A stretch of DNA of 27,052 bases from CAZLFQ01 sp964625465 (GCA_964625465.1 CAZVFD010000017.1:1-27052), one strand, 5' to 3'. Shown: positions 1 to 6,615, counted from the stretch's first letter. Program-made: numbers and translations. The notes: generated by a model not told the origin, from the letters alone.

Positions 1-353
<353 letters not shown>

Positions 354-469
354 AATTGGTCAATTAAGCTGAATGTGTCGTATACAGGGTTAAACTTGTA
401 ACACATCACACTTCATAATAAGAATGTTGATTTTGTTCACGATTCAAAGCATAAAGATCCCTCTTTATA
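354..469 (+). other. 23S-5S internal transcribed spacer
   Basis: A spacer of about 116 bases separates the two rRNAs. No cloverleaf or CCA-ended tRNA is visible. The last bases (from 459) form the left arm of the stem that embraces 5S rRNA. Apart from a short TGTGT/ACACA complementarity in the middle there is nothing recognisable. Confidence 0.7.
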
Positions 470-603
470 GCTTGGTGATAATAGAGAAAGTGAAACACTC
501 GATCCCATCTCGAACTCGACAGTGAAACCTTTCATCGTTAATGGTACTTTGACTTAAGTCACGGGAGAGTAAAACGTTGCCAAGCTTTAAAGAGGGTTTT
601 TTT
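459..603 (+). terminator. Pre-5S processing stem followed by a T-run (rRNA operon end)
   Basis: Bases 459-475 pair with 580-596 over 17 positions with a single A/A mismatch, so helix I of 5S is extended outward by about 11 base pairs. The right arm ends in GAGGG and is followed at once by seven T residues (597-603). The extended stem therefore probably serves both as the RNase processing substrate and as the rho-independent terminator of the rRNA operon. The pairing is seen directly; the dual role is inferred. Confidence 0.65.
470..586 (+). rRNA. rrf: 5S ribosomal RNA
   Basis: About 117 bases with the expected 5S landmarks: helix I formed by GCTTGG (470-475) and CCAAGC (580-585), the loop B/C segment CGATCCCATCTCGAACTCG, and the GGGAGAGTA segment before the 3' strand. 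It follows 23S in the same direction, as in a 23S-5S unit. Mature ends are estimated from helix I. Translated frames lying across it are not genes. Confidence 0.95.
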
Positions 604-637
604 ATAATAAAAATGATATGACTATGAGGGGGATTGT

Positions 638-799
638 ATGTCATCAAATTATTCAAAAAAAAATACTAAAAAGTTAGTAAACCCAGCTGTTAGAGAAGTT
701 GAGGTTAAAACAATAGTTTGCGCTAGGAAAAATCAGTATTATGTCGAGCAAATTGTTGATAGAAAATCTGAGCTTTCTGTTCGTGACTTGAAAGCCTAG
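638..799 (+). CDS. Small hypothetical protein (53 aa), possibly the first half of a frameshifted gene
   Basis: An ATG at 638 is preceded by an excellent ribosome-binding site, GAGGGGGA, five bases upstream. The 53-residue product is basic in its first 15 residues (many Asn, Lys and Ser) and ends RDLKA. No known family is recognised. The next open frame starts two bases after its stop, in the -1 frame, and runs to 1023, where a strong terminator follows. That arrangement fits either a two-gene mini-operon or one gene of about 128 residues broken by a 1-base deletion near 787-797. No slippery heptamer is evident at the junction, so programmed frameshifting is not supported. Confidence 0.5.
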   Translation: MSSNYSKKNTKKLVNPAVREVEVKTIVCARKNQYYVEQIVDRKSELSVRDLKA

Positions 800-801
800 C
801 T

Positions 802-1023
802 TTGTTCTCCAAAGCTTATAAGGCTGAGCATAAAGAGCTTGAGCAAGCCACTGATGCATATAATGCTGAGGCTTCTGCTCATAATTATTTAACTATGGGA
901 ATTTATCTTGAAAAAGTTCATGCTAAGTTAGATAAGTTTTGCAATCTCTCTGAGCAAAAACTTGATGGACTTATTTCGAGTCTGGGAATTGAAAAATATC
1001 AGTCAGAATTAGTTGAGTTTTAG
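802..1023 (+). CDS. Small hypothetical protein (73 aa) or displaced C-terminal half of the preceding gene
   Basis: This frame is open from 787 and could start at TTG 802, directly after the stop of the preceding small gene. It has no good ribosome-binding site of its own, and its first internal ATG codons in frame come only near residue 32. The product is strongly helical in composition (alternating Lys/Glu/Ala/Leu, for example KAEHKELEQA) and could form a coiled coil. No family is recognised. The missing start signal is the main reason to suspect it is the continuation of the upstream reading frame. It ends 33 bases before a 20-bp terminator hairpin. Confidence 0.45.
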   Translation: MFSKAYKAEHKELEQATDAYNAEASAHNYLTMGIYLEKVHAKLDKFCNLSEQKLDGLISSLGIEKYQSELVEF

Positions 1024-1056
1024 TATTATTTAAGATACACTTTGCTTGACATAAGA

Positions 1057-1104
1057 GCCTAGTTAACCAAATAGTTGCAACTGTTTGGTTAACTAGGCTT
1101 TTTT
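1057..1104 (+). terminator. Strong rho-independent terminator
   Basis: The arms 1057-1076 (GCCTAGTTAACCAAATAGTT) and 1079-1098 are complementary over 20 positions, with one G-U type pair and only GC between them. They are followed by TTTTTT (1099-1104). It closes the small transcription unit that begins near 638. The stem is longer than is typical. Beyond it, 1105-1269 holds no gene that I can support. Confidence 0.88.
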
Positions 1105-1269
1105 CTTTGAATAAACTAAAGTGATATTAAAGTGTGATAGAGTATAATTATGCAAATACACACTTCGTACTAAAGTCTTATTCAAGTTTATTCGGTGTAT
1201 CCTAGACTTGATTCGCCACATAGTTGAATTTCTAAAAACAGGAATCTTAGCTTTAAAGTAAGTTTATAA

Positions 1270-1290
1270 ATTCCAATCTTTAATTGGAAT
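1270..1290 (-). terminator. Weak hairpin overlapping the end of the CPBP protease gene
   Basis: ATTCCAAT (1270-1277) and ATTGGAAT (1283-1290) form an 8-bp stem with a 5-base loop. It includes the last codons and stop of the minus-strand gene. On that strand it is followed by TTATAAA, which is not a clean T-run, so termination is likely but weak. Confidence 0.4.
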
Positions 1291-1912
1291 GAAAATTTGG
1301 TAATCGAGTTCCAGCTATATCCTCAGCAACATTTTTTGCATTTATCAGCATATGTGAAGCTATAGCGCTACTCATTCCAAAGTATTCTGTTGCTATTCCA
1401 AAGATAATGCCAGAAGCGAATTCAGGAAGTATCCCTTCCTTTCCTTCCCAATAGTTTATGTGAGCGGTTGCAAATAGTGAAGCTGTGGCGATAATTCTGA
1501 AAATTGTATAATGCGGAGAGTCTAGGTAGTTTATGCCAAGAAGTTGTGGCACATTTAAAAAAAAGATATTTTGAATTAAACCTCTAAACAACAGTTCTTC
1601 TGCAATAGGTGCGATAAGTGCATGATCGATAAATTCTTGAGTTTGCTCCCCGACCTTGCCAAATGTTAATATTCCTGTGATTTTATTCTCAAGATCACGA
1701 AATCTACTCATTGTGACGTCAAGTTTCGAACTGATTTGTTCCGATAGGTAGTGTCTTGGATTTACTTTCAGTCCAGTAGAATGAGAAAAAAATATTGCGG
1801 CGATATCGGTAGCTAAAATCCCGATGGTGGTGAGAGCGGTTATGTAAAAGAAACCATATGGATGGCTGGTTATATCAAACGATTGGGTGCATTCGCAGGC
1901 TTGTAATTTCAT
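1280..1912 (-). CDS. CPBP-family intramembrane metalloprotease (CAAX protease/Abi-like)
   Basis: A 210-residue membrane protein of the CPBP (PF02517, formerly Abi/CAAX) family. The three catalytic motifs are visible in order: EELLFRG with Glu105, Glu106 and Arg110; FATAH with His151; and SHMLINA with His187 and Asn191. These are the expected metal and active-site residues, so the enzyme looks intact. Hydrophobic segments lie around residues 22-42, 138-150 and 165-180. Family members cleave prenylated or other membrane substrates, or act in bacteriocin immunity; no specific substrate can be inferred here. It is transcribed alone, divergently from the first candidate effector gene, sharing a 138-base upstream region. 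Confidence 0.88.
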   Translation of the reverse strand: MKLQACECTQSFDITSHPYGFFYITALTTIGILATDIAAIFFSHSTGLKVNPRHYLSEQISSKLDVTMSRFRDLENKITGILTFGKVGEQTQEFIDHALIAPIAEELLFRGLIQNIFFLNVPQLLGINYLDSPHYTIFRIIATASLFATAHINYWEGKEGILPEFASGIIFGIATEYFGMSSAIASHMLINAKNVAEDIAGTRLPNFHSN

Positions 1913-1986
1913 ATGGCTATAAAATCTATTGTTATGAGTATTTATAGCAAAATTTGGGATAAATTGTAGAAGTTTAATTATGAGCT

Positions 1987-2002
1987 TTAACCATTTTTTA
2001 AC
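1987..2002 (+). promoter_or_regulatory. CtrA-type binding box upstream of the ankyrin/tyrosine-motif gene
   Basis: TTAA-CCATTTT-TTAAC is a perfect match to the alphaproteobacterial CtrA full site TTAA-N7-TTAAC. Its right half lies 48 bases before the ATG at 2051. Its second half, TTAACT, could double as a -35 element, with CATCAT (2021-2026) 17 bases further as a modest -10. The site also lies 75-90 bases upstream of the divergent CPBP gene. Binding is inferred, not shown. Confidence 0.6.
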
Positions 2003-2050
2003 TAATTGTTGCTACCATTTCATCATAGAAGCATCTAAATAGGTAGGGAT

Positions 2051-2866
2051 ATGCCGAGCATCAGAGATAAAGAAACCAGAGAAAAAGTAATTAAGTCTGC
2101 GGGTGGAGAATTAAATTATCCAACCCAATATCTTCAGCCCAAAGATGGTGAGAGTAAGCTTTTAAGTCTGGTTCGAGAATATGAAGGAACCTCAGCTATT
2201 TCTAGATTCTTTGCAAGCTTCACTCCGTTTGGCAAAGCGGCTAAATTAAAGCGTGAATTTGATAAGGCTGGGTTTGGTGATGAGAAAAGATTTAGTGAAG
2301 AAATCGCAAAAATTGAGCGACCTAATACTGGGCTTGCAACATCATCAACGACAAGATCAAGTGAGTATGGATCAATCTCTGCTGCACTTTCTAGTCAAAT
2401 TCCTGAGCAAGTTTATGGTCCTGCCCCTGTGCTACCTCCAAGAGAAAGTATCTACAGCAGTGTTGGAGTAGTATTCAAAGATGGAACCCAAGCAAGTGCT
2501 TCACTTCCGAGTTCAACTGGTGAGTACGGCCCTGCACCAACGCTTTCTCCTGTATATGATAAAGTACCTCCAATCTCTGCTTATGGCTCTGTTAAAGATT
2601 TGGAAGAGAATCCTGTTAGAAGGCCAGCGCCAGCAACTCCGCCACAATTTTTTGATGCCGTTAAAGCTGAGGATATTACAAGTGTGAGAGATATGCTGGA
2701 TAATCACCCTGACTTATTAAATGCGAGGAATGAAAGAGGTAATACAGCATTAGAGATGGCAAAGCAGCAAGGTAATATTGAGATGGCAAGACATATAGAA
2801 GGCAAAGGTAAGTTTGCTCAGATGATCGCAAATAAATCTAGTGCTGGGTCAGGCATGCAAAAGTAA
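2051..2866 (+). CDS. Candidate secreted effector: tyrosine-motif/proline-rich protein with C-terminal ankyrin repeat
   Basis: A 271-residue protein with no signal peptide. The N-terminal part (about 1-90) is charged and helical. The middle (95-198) is low-complexity, rich in Ser, Pro and Tyr, with six short tyrosine motifs: SEYGSI (Y106), VYGPAP (Y122), SIYSSV (Y135), EYGPAP (Y159), PVYDKV (Y169) and SAYGSV (Y178). PVLPPR at 126-131 fits the class II SH3-ligand pattern PxLPxR. The C-terminal part (about 199-252) reads as ankyrin: FFDAVKAEDITSVRDML, NARNERGNTALEMAKQQGN and EMARHIE. Ankyrin repeats plus phosphotyrosine-like and SH3-like motifs recall type IV effectors of Anaplasma and Bartonella, but that role is inferred. 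AGGTAGGG lies just before the start. The N-terminus and one motif resemble the next gene's product, suggesting paralogy. Confidence 0.75.
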   Translation: MPSIRDKETREKVIKSAGGELNYPTQYLQPKDGESKLLSLVREYEGTSAISRFFASFTPFGKAAKLKREFDKAGFGDEKRFSEEIAKIERPNTGLATSSTTRSSEYGSISAALSSQIPEQVYGPAPVLPPRESIYSSVGVVFKDGTQASASLPSSTGEYGPAPTLSPVYDKVPPISAYGSVKDLEENPVRRPAPATPPQFFDAVKAEDITSVRDMLDNHPDLLNARNERGNTALEMAKQQGNIEMARHIEGKGKFAQMIANKSSAGSGMQK

Positions 2867-2902
2867 TTTTTTGCGGAAGTGAAGAGAAAATATATTCACG
2901 TA

Positions 2903-2918
2903 TTAACCAATCATTAAC
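2903..2918 (+). promoter_or_regulatory. CtrA-type binding box upstream of the second tyrosine-motif gene
   Basis: TTAA-CCAATCA-TTAAC is a second perfect TTAA-N7-TTAAC site. Its right half lies 46 bases before the ATG at 2965, nearly the same distance as in the neighbouring paralogue's promoter. Both sites start TTAACCA. No convincing -10 element is seen at standard spacing downstream. Confidence 0.6.
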
Positions 2919-2964
2919 CAGTCGTGTAGTAAATTACGAGTAAGTAGAGAATTATGGTTTTGTC

Positions 2965-3699
2965 ATGGCATTTGATATTACAAAAAAAGAAGATAGAGAA
3001 GCGTGTAAAAATATTCTTGATTTAGTAGCGAATGCAAAAGAAAAGACTAGTTTAGGACAAGAGATACAGCAAATGCAAGGCCTTTTAAAAGAATATGACG
3101 AAGCAAAAGGATTCTTCAACATTCTTAAAAGACGCGATATCAAAAAGCAGTTTGATAGTTTGCAAATTAAAGTTGAAAATGCATCAAGCGGTAAACAATA
3201 TGTTGCTGATAGCAAGCCTAAGGATATTAAAGGCGAACAATATAGTAGTGCTGGATTGAAACAAGCTCAGGCAGCACAATATGGTGCGGCAGAATTTAAG
3301 AGAACGCATGAATATGCATCAACGGCTAGCGTATCAAGTAGAAGTTCTGATTCAGGTATCTATGCGGGTTTTCCTCAAGGGCAGGGTGAAAATAGTCCAA
3401 AAACAACGCCAAGACAGCAGCATCAGAAATTACCAGATGCGCCACCGCCACCAGGCACAACTTTCAAGCCGCAGACGCCTGTTGCTCCACCGACGCCTGG
3501 GATAATGTATGGAGCACTCCCTGCAGAGCCCCCTGCAGCACCCCCTAGACAAAAGATTTATACCACTCTGCCGCCTGAACAAGCGGACAGAACAAATTAT
3601 CAGCCTTTAGGAAAGCTAGTGCAGGGATCTATGACACAGAAGTTAGCTGACCAAGCCGCAAAGCAGGCTCAGCAAAACAAAGATGTAAAAGGGCGTTAG
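2965..3699 (+). CDS. Candidate secreted effector: proline-rich tyrosine-motif protein
   Basis: A 244-residue protein without signal peptide or membrane segment. Residues 1-75 are helical and charged and resemble the N-terminus of the preceding protein (LLKEYDEAKGFF against LVREYEGTSAISRFF). Residues 155-205 are proline-rich (DAPPPPG, PVAPPTPG, EPPAAPPRQ). Tyrosine motifs include GIYAGF (Y133), MYGAL (Y182), KIYTTL (Y199) and NYQPL (Y212). PPRQKIYTTL matches PPRESIYSSV of the neighbour. It lacks the ankyrin part. No close family is recognised; a host-directed role is an inference from composition. The start ATG has only a weak, distant Shine-Dalgarno (AGTAGAG). Its stop codon overlaps the nuoH stop by four bases in convergent orientation. 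Confidence 0.7.
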   Translation: MAFDITKKEDREACKNILDLVANAKEKTSLGQEIQQMQGLLKEYDEAKGFFNILKRRDIKKQFDSLQIKVENASSGKQYVADSKPKDIKGEQYSSAGLKQAQAAQYGAAEFKRTHEYASTASVSSRSSDSGIYAGFPQGQGENSPKTTPRQQHQKLPDAPPPPGTTFKPQTPVAPPTPGIMYGALPAEPPAAPPRQKIYTTLPPEQADRTNYQPLGKLVQGSMTQKLADQAAKQAQQNKDVKGR

Positions 3700-4709
3700 A
3701 AAACAACCACAGCTGACATAATAACAACCCAAACAAGTGTAAGTGGTAAAAATACTTTCCAGCCTAATCTCATTAGTTGGTCGTATCTATAGCGTGGGAA
3801 TGCGGCGCGCACCCAGATGAATACAAATAGACAGAAGCATACTTTTAGAACAAACCAGATGAATCCTGGAACAACTTCTAAAAATTCTAAATTAAATGGT
3901 GGAAGCCAACCGCCTAAGAACAAGATAGTTGCGATTGAGCTCATCAAAATCATATTGGCATATTCGCCTAAGAAAAATAAAGCAAACGCCATTGATGAGT
4001 ATTCTACGTTATAACCGGCAACAAGCTCTGCTTCTGCTTCTGGTAAATCAAACGGGTGACGATTTGTTTCTGCTAATATGGAAATAAAAAATACCACAAA
4101 CATCGGCAATAATAATAATTCAATGTGCAGGGGCATTGTGCGATGCGAATTTACAATCTCAGTTAGGTTTAAAGATTGTGAATAAAGCAGCACGCAAATT
4201 ATTGTAAAGCCAATTGATACTTCGTAAGAAACCATTTGCGCAGCAGAACGTATAGCTCCTAAAAACGCATATTTGGAGTTACTTGCCCAACCAGCGATAA
4301 TAATTCCGTATACTCCAAGTGAGGATATAGCCAGCAAATATAAAACTCCGACGTTTATATCCGCAATAACAAAGTCTTCGCTAACAGGTATTACCGCCCA
4401 GCCAATCATGGCTAGAACGAATGTAATTACAGGTGCTAGGAAGTATAAGAATTTATCTGCACCGCTTGGGATGATGGGTTCTTTGAAAATAAGTTTTACC
4501 GCATCTGCTATTGGCTGTAATAATCCAAAAATGCCTACAACATTTGGGCCTTTGCGAAGTTGCATTGCTCCAATGATTTTTCTCTCGGCATAGGTTAAAT
4601 ATGCCACGGAAAGAATGAGTGGGATCATCAGCATTAATATTTTAAGAACGATCTCAAGCGTTAAAGGTAAATGTTCGATTATTGCTTCTAGCATGGTAGA
4701 TAACTTCAA
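3696..4709 (-). CDS. nuoH: NADH-quinone oxidoreductase subunit H (complex I, NuoH)
   Basis: A 337-residue membrane subunit of respiratory complex I that forms part of the quinone-binding cavity between the peripheral and membrane arms. About eight hydrophobic segments are seen. Family signatures are intact: AERKIIGAMQLRKGPNVVG (41-59), LQPIADAVKLIFKEP (64-78), and the acidic quinone loop AETNRHPFDLPEAEAELVAG (213-232). Length is normal. It stands alone: neither nuoG nor nuoI flanks it, unlike the usual nuoG-H-I order, so complex I genes must be dispersed in this genome. It is convergent with the second candidate effector, and the two genes share TTAG, each using part of it as stop codon. Confidence 0.98.
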   Translation of the reverse strand: MKLSTMLEAIIEHLPLTLEIVLKILMLMIPLILSVAYLTYAERKIIGAMQLRKGPNVVGIFGLLQPIADAVKLIFKEPIIPSGADKFLYFLAPVITFVLAMIGWAVIPVSEDFVIADINVGVLYLLAISSLGVYGIIIAGWASNSKYAFLGAIRSAAQMVSYEVSIGFTIICVLLYSQSLNLTEIVNSHRTMPLHIELLLLPMFVVFFISILAETNRHPFDLPEAEAELVAGYNVEYSSMAFALFFLGEYANMILMSSIATILFLGGWLPPFNLEFLEVVPGFIWFVLKVCFCLFVFIWVRAAFPRYRYDQLMRLGWKVFLPLTLVWVVIMSAVVVF

Positions 4710-4793
4710 TAAATAATTATAATAAGTACTATAACTTTAGTCATACGGCAATAATTTAACTCAACATCCGGCTTAATATTTGCATTTAAAATT

Positions 4794-4799
4794 TATAAT
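4794..4799 (+). promoter_or_regulatory. Probable -10 element for the 435-residue hypothetical gene
   Basis: A perfect TATAAT lies 42 bases before the start codon, in a very AT-rich region shared with the divergent nuoH gene. No good -35 is found 16-18 bases upstream (the region reads GCTTAATA), so this is a partial promoter call. Confidence 0.4.
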
Positions 4800-4841
4800 C
4801 TTATAAATAGAGTTCTTACAATACCTTCTCTCAAGGAAAAG

Positions 4842-6149
4842 ATGAATACAGATTCGTATAATTTTGTTGAGTTTGGATCTACTTTCGCAATTAGTACAAA
4901 TACTAATGAGTACAAACTAAAACGCAATGTAGGTTTGTTTGAAAAAGGATCAAGCTGGAAGATACTGAAGAATTTTTCCCATAGTGAAATGTTTCGAATG
5001 TACATGTCAGCAAAAATTATAAAAACTTATTTTCCAGATGCGAAATTTTATGACTTACTATTTGTACGTTTAGAAAATAAGAAAATAAAATTGGCTGTCA
5101 GAGCTGATGTAAAGTTAGCCCAATTTACCAAAGATTGTTTTGTTGGAGCAATTCCATTTTATTGTCTAAATGGAAAATGTGAGATTGAAGATGATGGATT
5201 TATAAAGCTAAACTCTTCACTAGAAAGGTCTGTTTACTATGATTCTCCGCTTCGGAGCCATAAGTGCATGTCTAATAGTTCAGAAATTAATGGTGGTTTC
5301 GCTTGGGAAAATATCATTCCGTTTGATGTGGCTATAGAGATTGTAAGTTTTGAAAAAGTTTTTCTTACGACATTGATGCTTGATACGCATGCTGTGTTTT
5401 GTGAGGATTTTGCTCTAGAGTTACAAGATGATTTAATAAAGGTGAGGCTTCAAAATATTGAAGATAATTTTTTATCATTAACAAAATATAACCCTAATTT
5501 TCATGGTTTATTATCTGTAAAGCTTCAGGATCAATACGATTCTGAGGCTTTGAAGCCACTGGAAGATTTTGAAACAAATGTCTTTCTAAGACTTATGAGA
5601 ATGTTGCCAAAAGAATTTTTAAATAAAATGTCCTATAAAAGATTAGTAGAGGCTATTGACCTAATTTTGGCTAAAAATAATAAGCTTGGAGTCATAGTTA
5701 ATGAAGTAATTGGAGATATGAAGTATATTTTCGGTGATTCATTATTAGAAGATATTACTTTTGAAAGGTCACAATTCTCAAAATATAGAGATAAGAAAGT
5801 AAGTTTTCTCACATTGAAATCTTATCTGCGTGACCTGCTGGATATAAACACAAAGAATCTGGAGAAATTTACATTTTGTATTGGGGTTGAAACTACGCTC
5901 TTGGAGAATAATAAAGAGAGTCTTCGCAGTTTTTTATACGATGATTTAATGAATGAAGCCCCATTATGTTTGAGTATTTATAGGCTTCCTCAAGAAAAGG
6001 GATATATTGACGCTAGCCAATTTGTTATATGTAAAATGACCAAAACATTTAAATACCAAAATGAAGCTGCTGATTTGTTGAATAGCTTTTGCCGTGGCGA
6101 AGTGCAGTTGCCGGAGATTGAGCAAGACACATTAATTAATGAATTGTAA
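4842..6149 (+). CDS. Hypothetical protein, 435 aa, family not recognised
   Basis: An intact gene with a good ribosome-binding site (AAGGA, five bases before ATG). The product is soluble in composition, with no signal peptide or membrane segment, and is rich in Leu, Phe, Lys and Asp/Glu. I recognise no family. The N-terminal third (Leu32 to about Lys93) has a rhythm faintly like the N-lobe of atypical kinases: a Lys-containing strand (SSWKILKNF), a helix with Glu (SEMFRMYMSAKIIKTYF), and then a strand (FYDLLFVRLENKK). LDTHAVFCEDFALEL further on could loosely recall a catalytic loop, but the key motifs are not convincing. It sits between nuoH and divK. The low-complexity features of the nearby effector candidates are absent. 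Confidence 0.75.
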   Translation: MNTDSYNFVEFGSTFAISTNTNEYKLKRNVGLFEKGSSWKILKNFSHSEMFRMYMSAKIIKTYFPDAKFYDLLFVRLENKKIKLAVRADVKLAQFTKDCFVGAIPFYCLNGKCEIEDDGFIKLNSSLERSVYYDSPLRSHKCMSNSSEINGGFAWENIIPFDVAIEIVSFEKVFLTTLMLDTHAVFCEDFALELQDDLIKVRLQNIEDNFLSLTKYNPNFHGLLSVKLQDQYDSEALKPLEDFETNVFLRLMRMLPKEFLNKMSYKRLVEAIDLILAKNNKLGVIVNEVIGDMKYIFGDSLLEDITFERSQFSKYRDKKVSFLTLKSYLRDLLDINTKNLEKFTFCIGVETTLLENNKESLRSFLYDDLMNEAPLCLSIYRLPQEKGYIDASQFVICKMTKTFKYQNEAADLLNSFCRGEVQLPEIEQDTLINEL

Positions 6150-6204
6150 TTTTATACTTGCTCTTGTGCGTAAAAAGTTGCTTAAATAAGAGTGTGTTAA
6201 TTAA

Positions 6205-6615
6205 ATGCTAAATATGATTGTAAATAATAAAATCTTACTTGTGGAAGATGACGAAATTAATGCCAAGCTAGTTAGGGATTTTCTCACATTTAAAGGGTAT
6301 AATATTGTTGTTATAAATAATGGTCTCGAAGCAAAAGCAGCTGTAGAAAGAGAAAGACCAGCTTTAATACTTATGGATATCCAAATATTTGGAANNNNNN
6401 NNNNTGGAAAGTCTGGAATTGAAGTTGCAAAAGACTTAAGGGAAGATATGAATACTTCTTCCATCCCAATATTTGCAGTCAGTGCATTTTCAAAGAGTAA
6501 AGTTTTAACTCCTGATCAAGCAAATCATTTCGATGAGTATATCGAAAAACCCATTAGATTCGCTGATTTCTTGCCTTTGCTAGAGAGCTATTTAGATGAG
6601 GATAAAAGAAAATGA
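6205..6615 (+). CDS. divK: Single-domain response regulator, DivK-like
   Basis: A stand-alone receiver (REC) protein. In Caulobacter, DivK is phosphorylated by PleC/DivJ and controls the DivL-CckA-CtrA pathway. Visible are the acidic pair EDDE (14-17), the phospho-acceptor Asp58 in LMDIQ, Ser in AVSAF, and the conserved Lys in EKPI near the C-terminus. A 10-N gap follows IQIFG. The flanks share TGGAA, and merging them gives MDIQIFGKSGIEV with exactly standard REC spacing, so the gene is probably intact and five residues shorter than it appears. The loop Pro that usually follows the phospho-Asp by four residues is Phe. Start 6205 is used; Met4 (6214) is an alternative. It overlaps pleD by ATGA, indicating one operon. 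Confidence 0.88.
   Translation: MLNMIVNNKILLVEDDEINAKLVRDFLTFKGYNIVVINNGLEAKAAVERERPALILMDIQIFGXXXXGKSGIEVAKDLREDMNTSSIPIFAVSAFSKSKVLTPDQANHFDEYIEKPIRFADFLPLLESYLDEDKRK
6395..6404. other. Assembly gap of 10 N inside divK, probably spurious
   Basis: Left flank ends TTTGGAA and right flank begins TGGAAAG. The shared TGGAA suggests that the two contig ends overlap and that no bases are missing. Confidence 0.85.

Noticed and set aside
354..458. tRNA in the rRNA spacer
   Set aside because: No acceptor stem, T-loop or anticodon arm could be drawn.
465..656. Minus-strand open frame of 63 codons
   Set aside because: It lies across the 5S rRNA gene and its terminator; no start signals.
1105..1269. 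Small gene or RNA in the spacer before the CPBP gene
   Set aside because: Only short open frames without ribosome-binding sites and small imperfect inverted repeats (TCAAGT/ACTTGA) were seen.
6198..6213. TTAA-N7-CTAA near the divK start as a CtrA site
   Set aside because: Second half deviates from TTAAC and it overlaps the start codon; not counted as a site.
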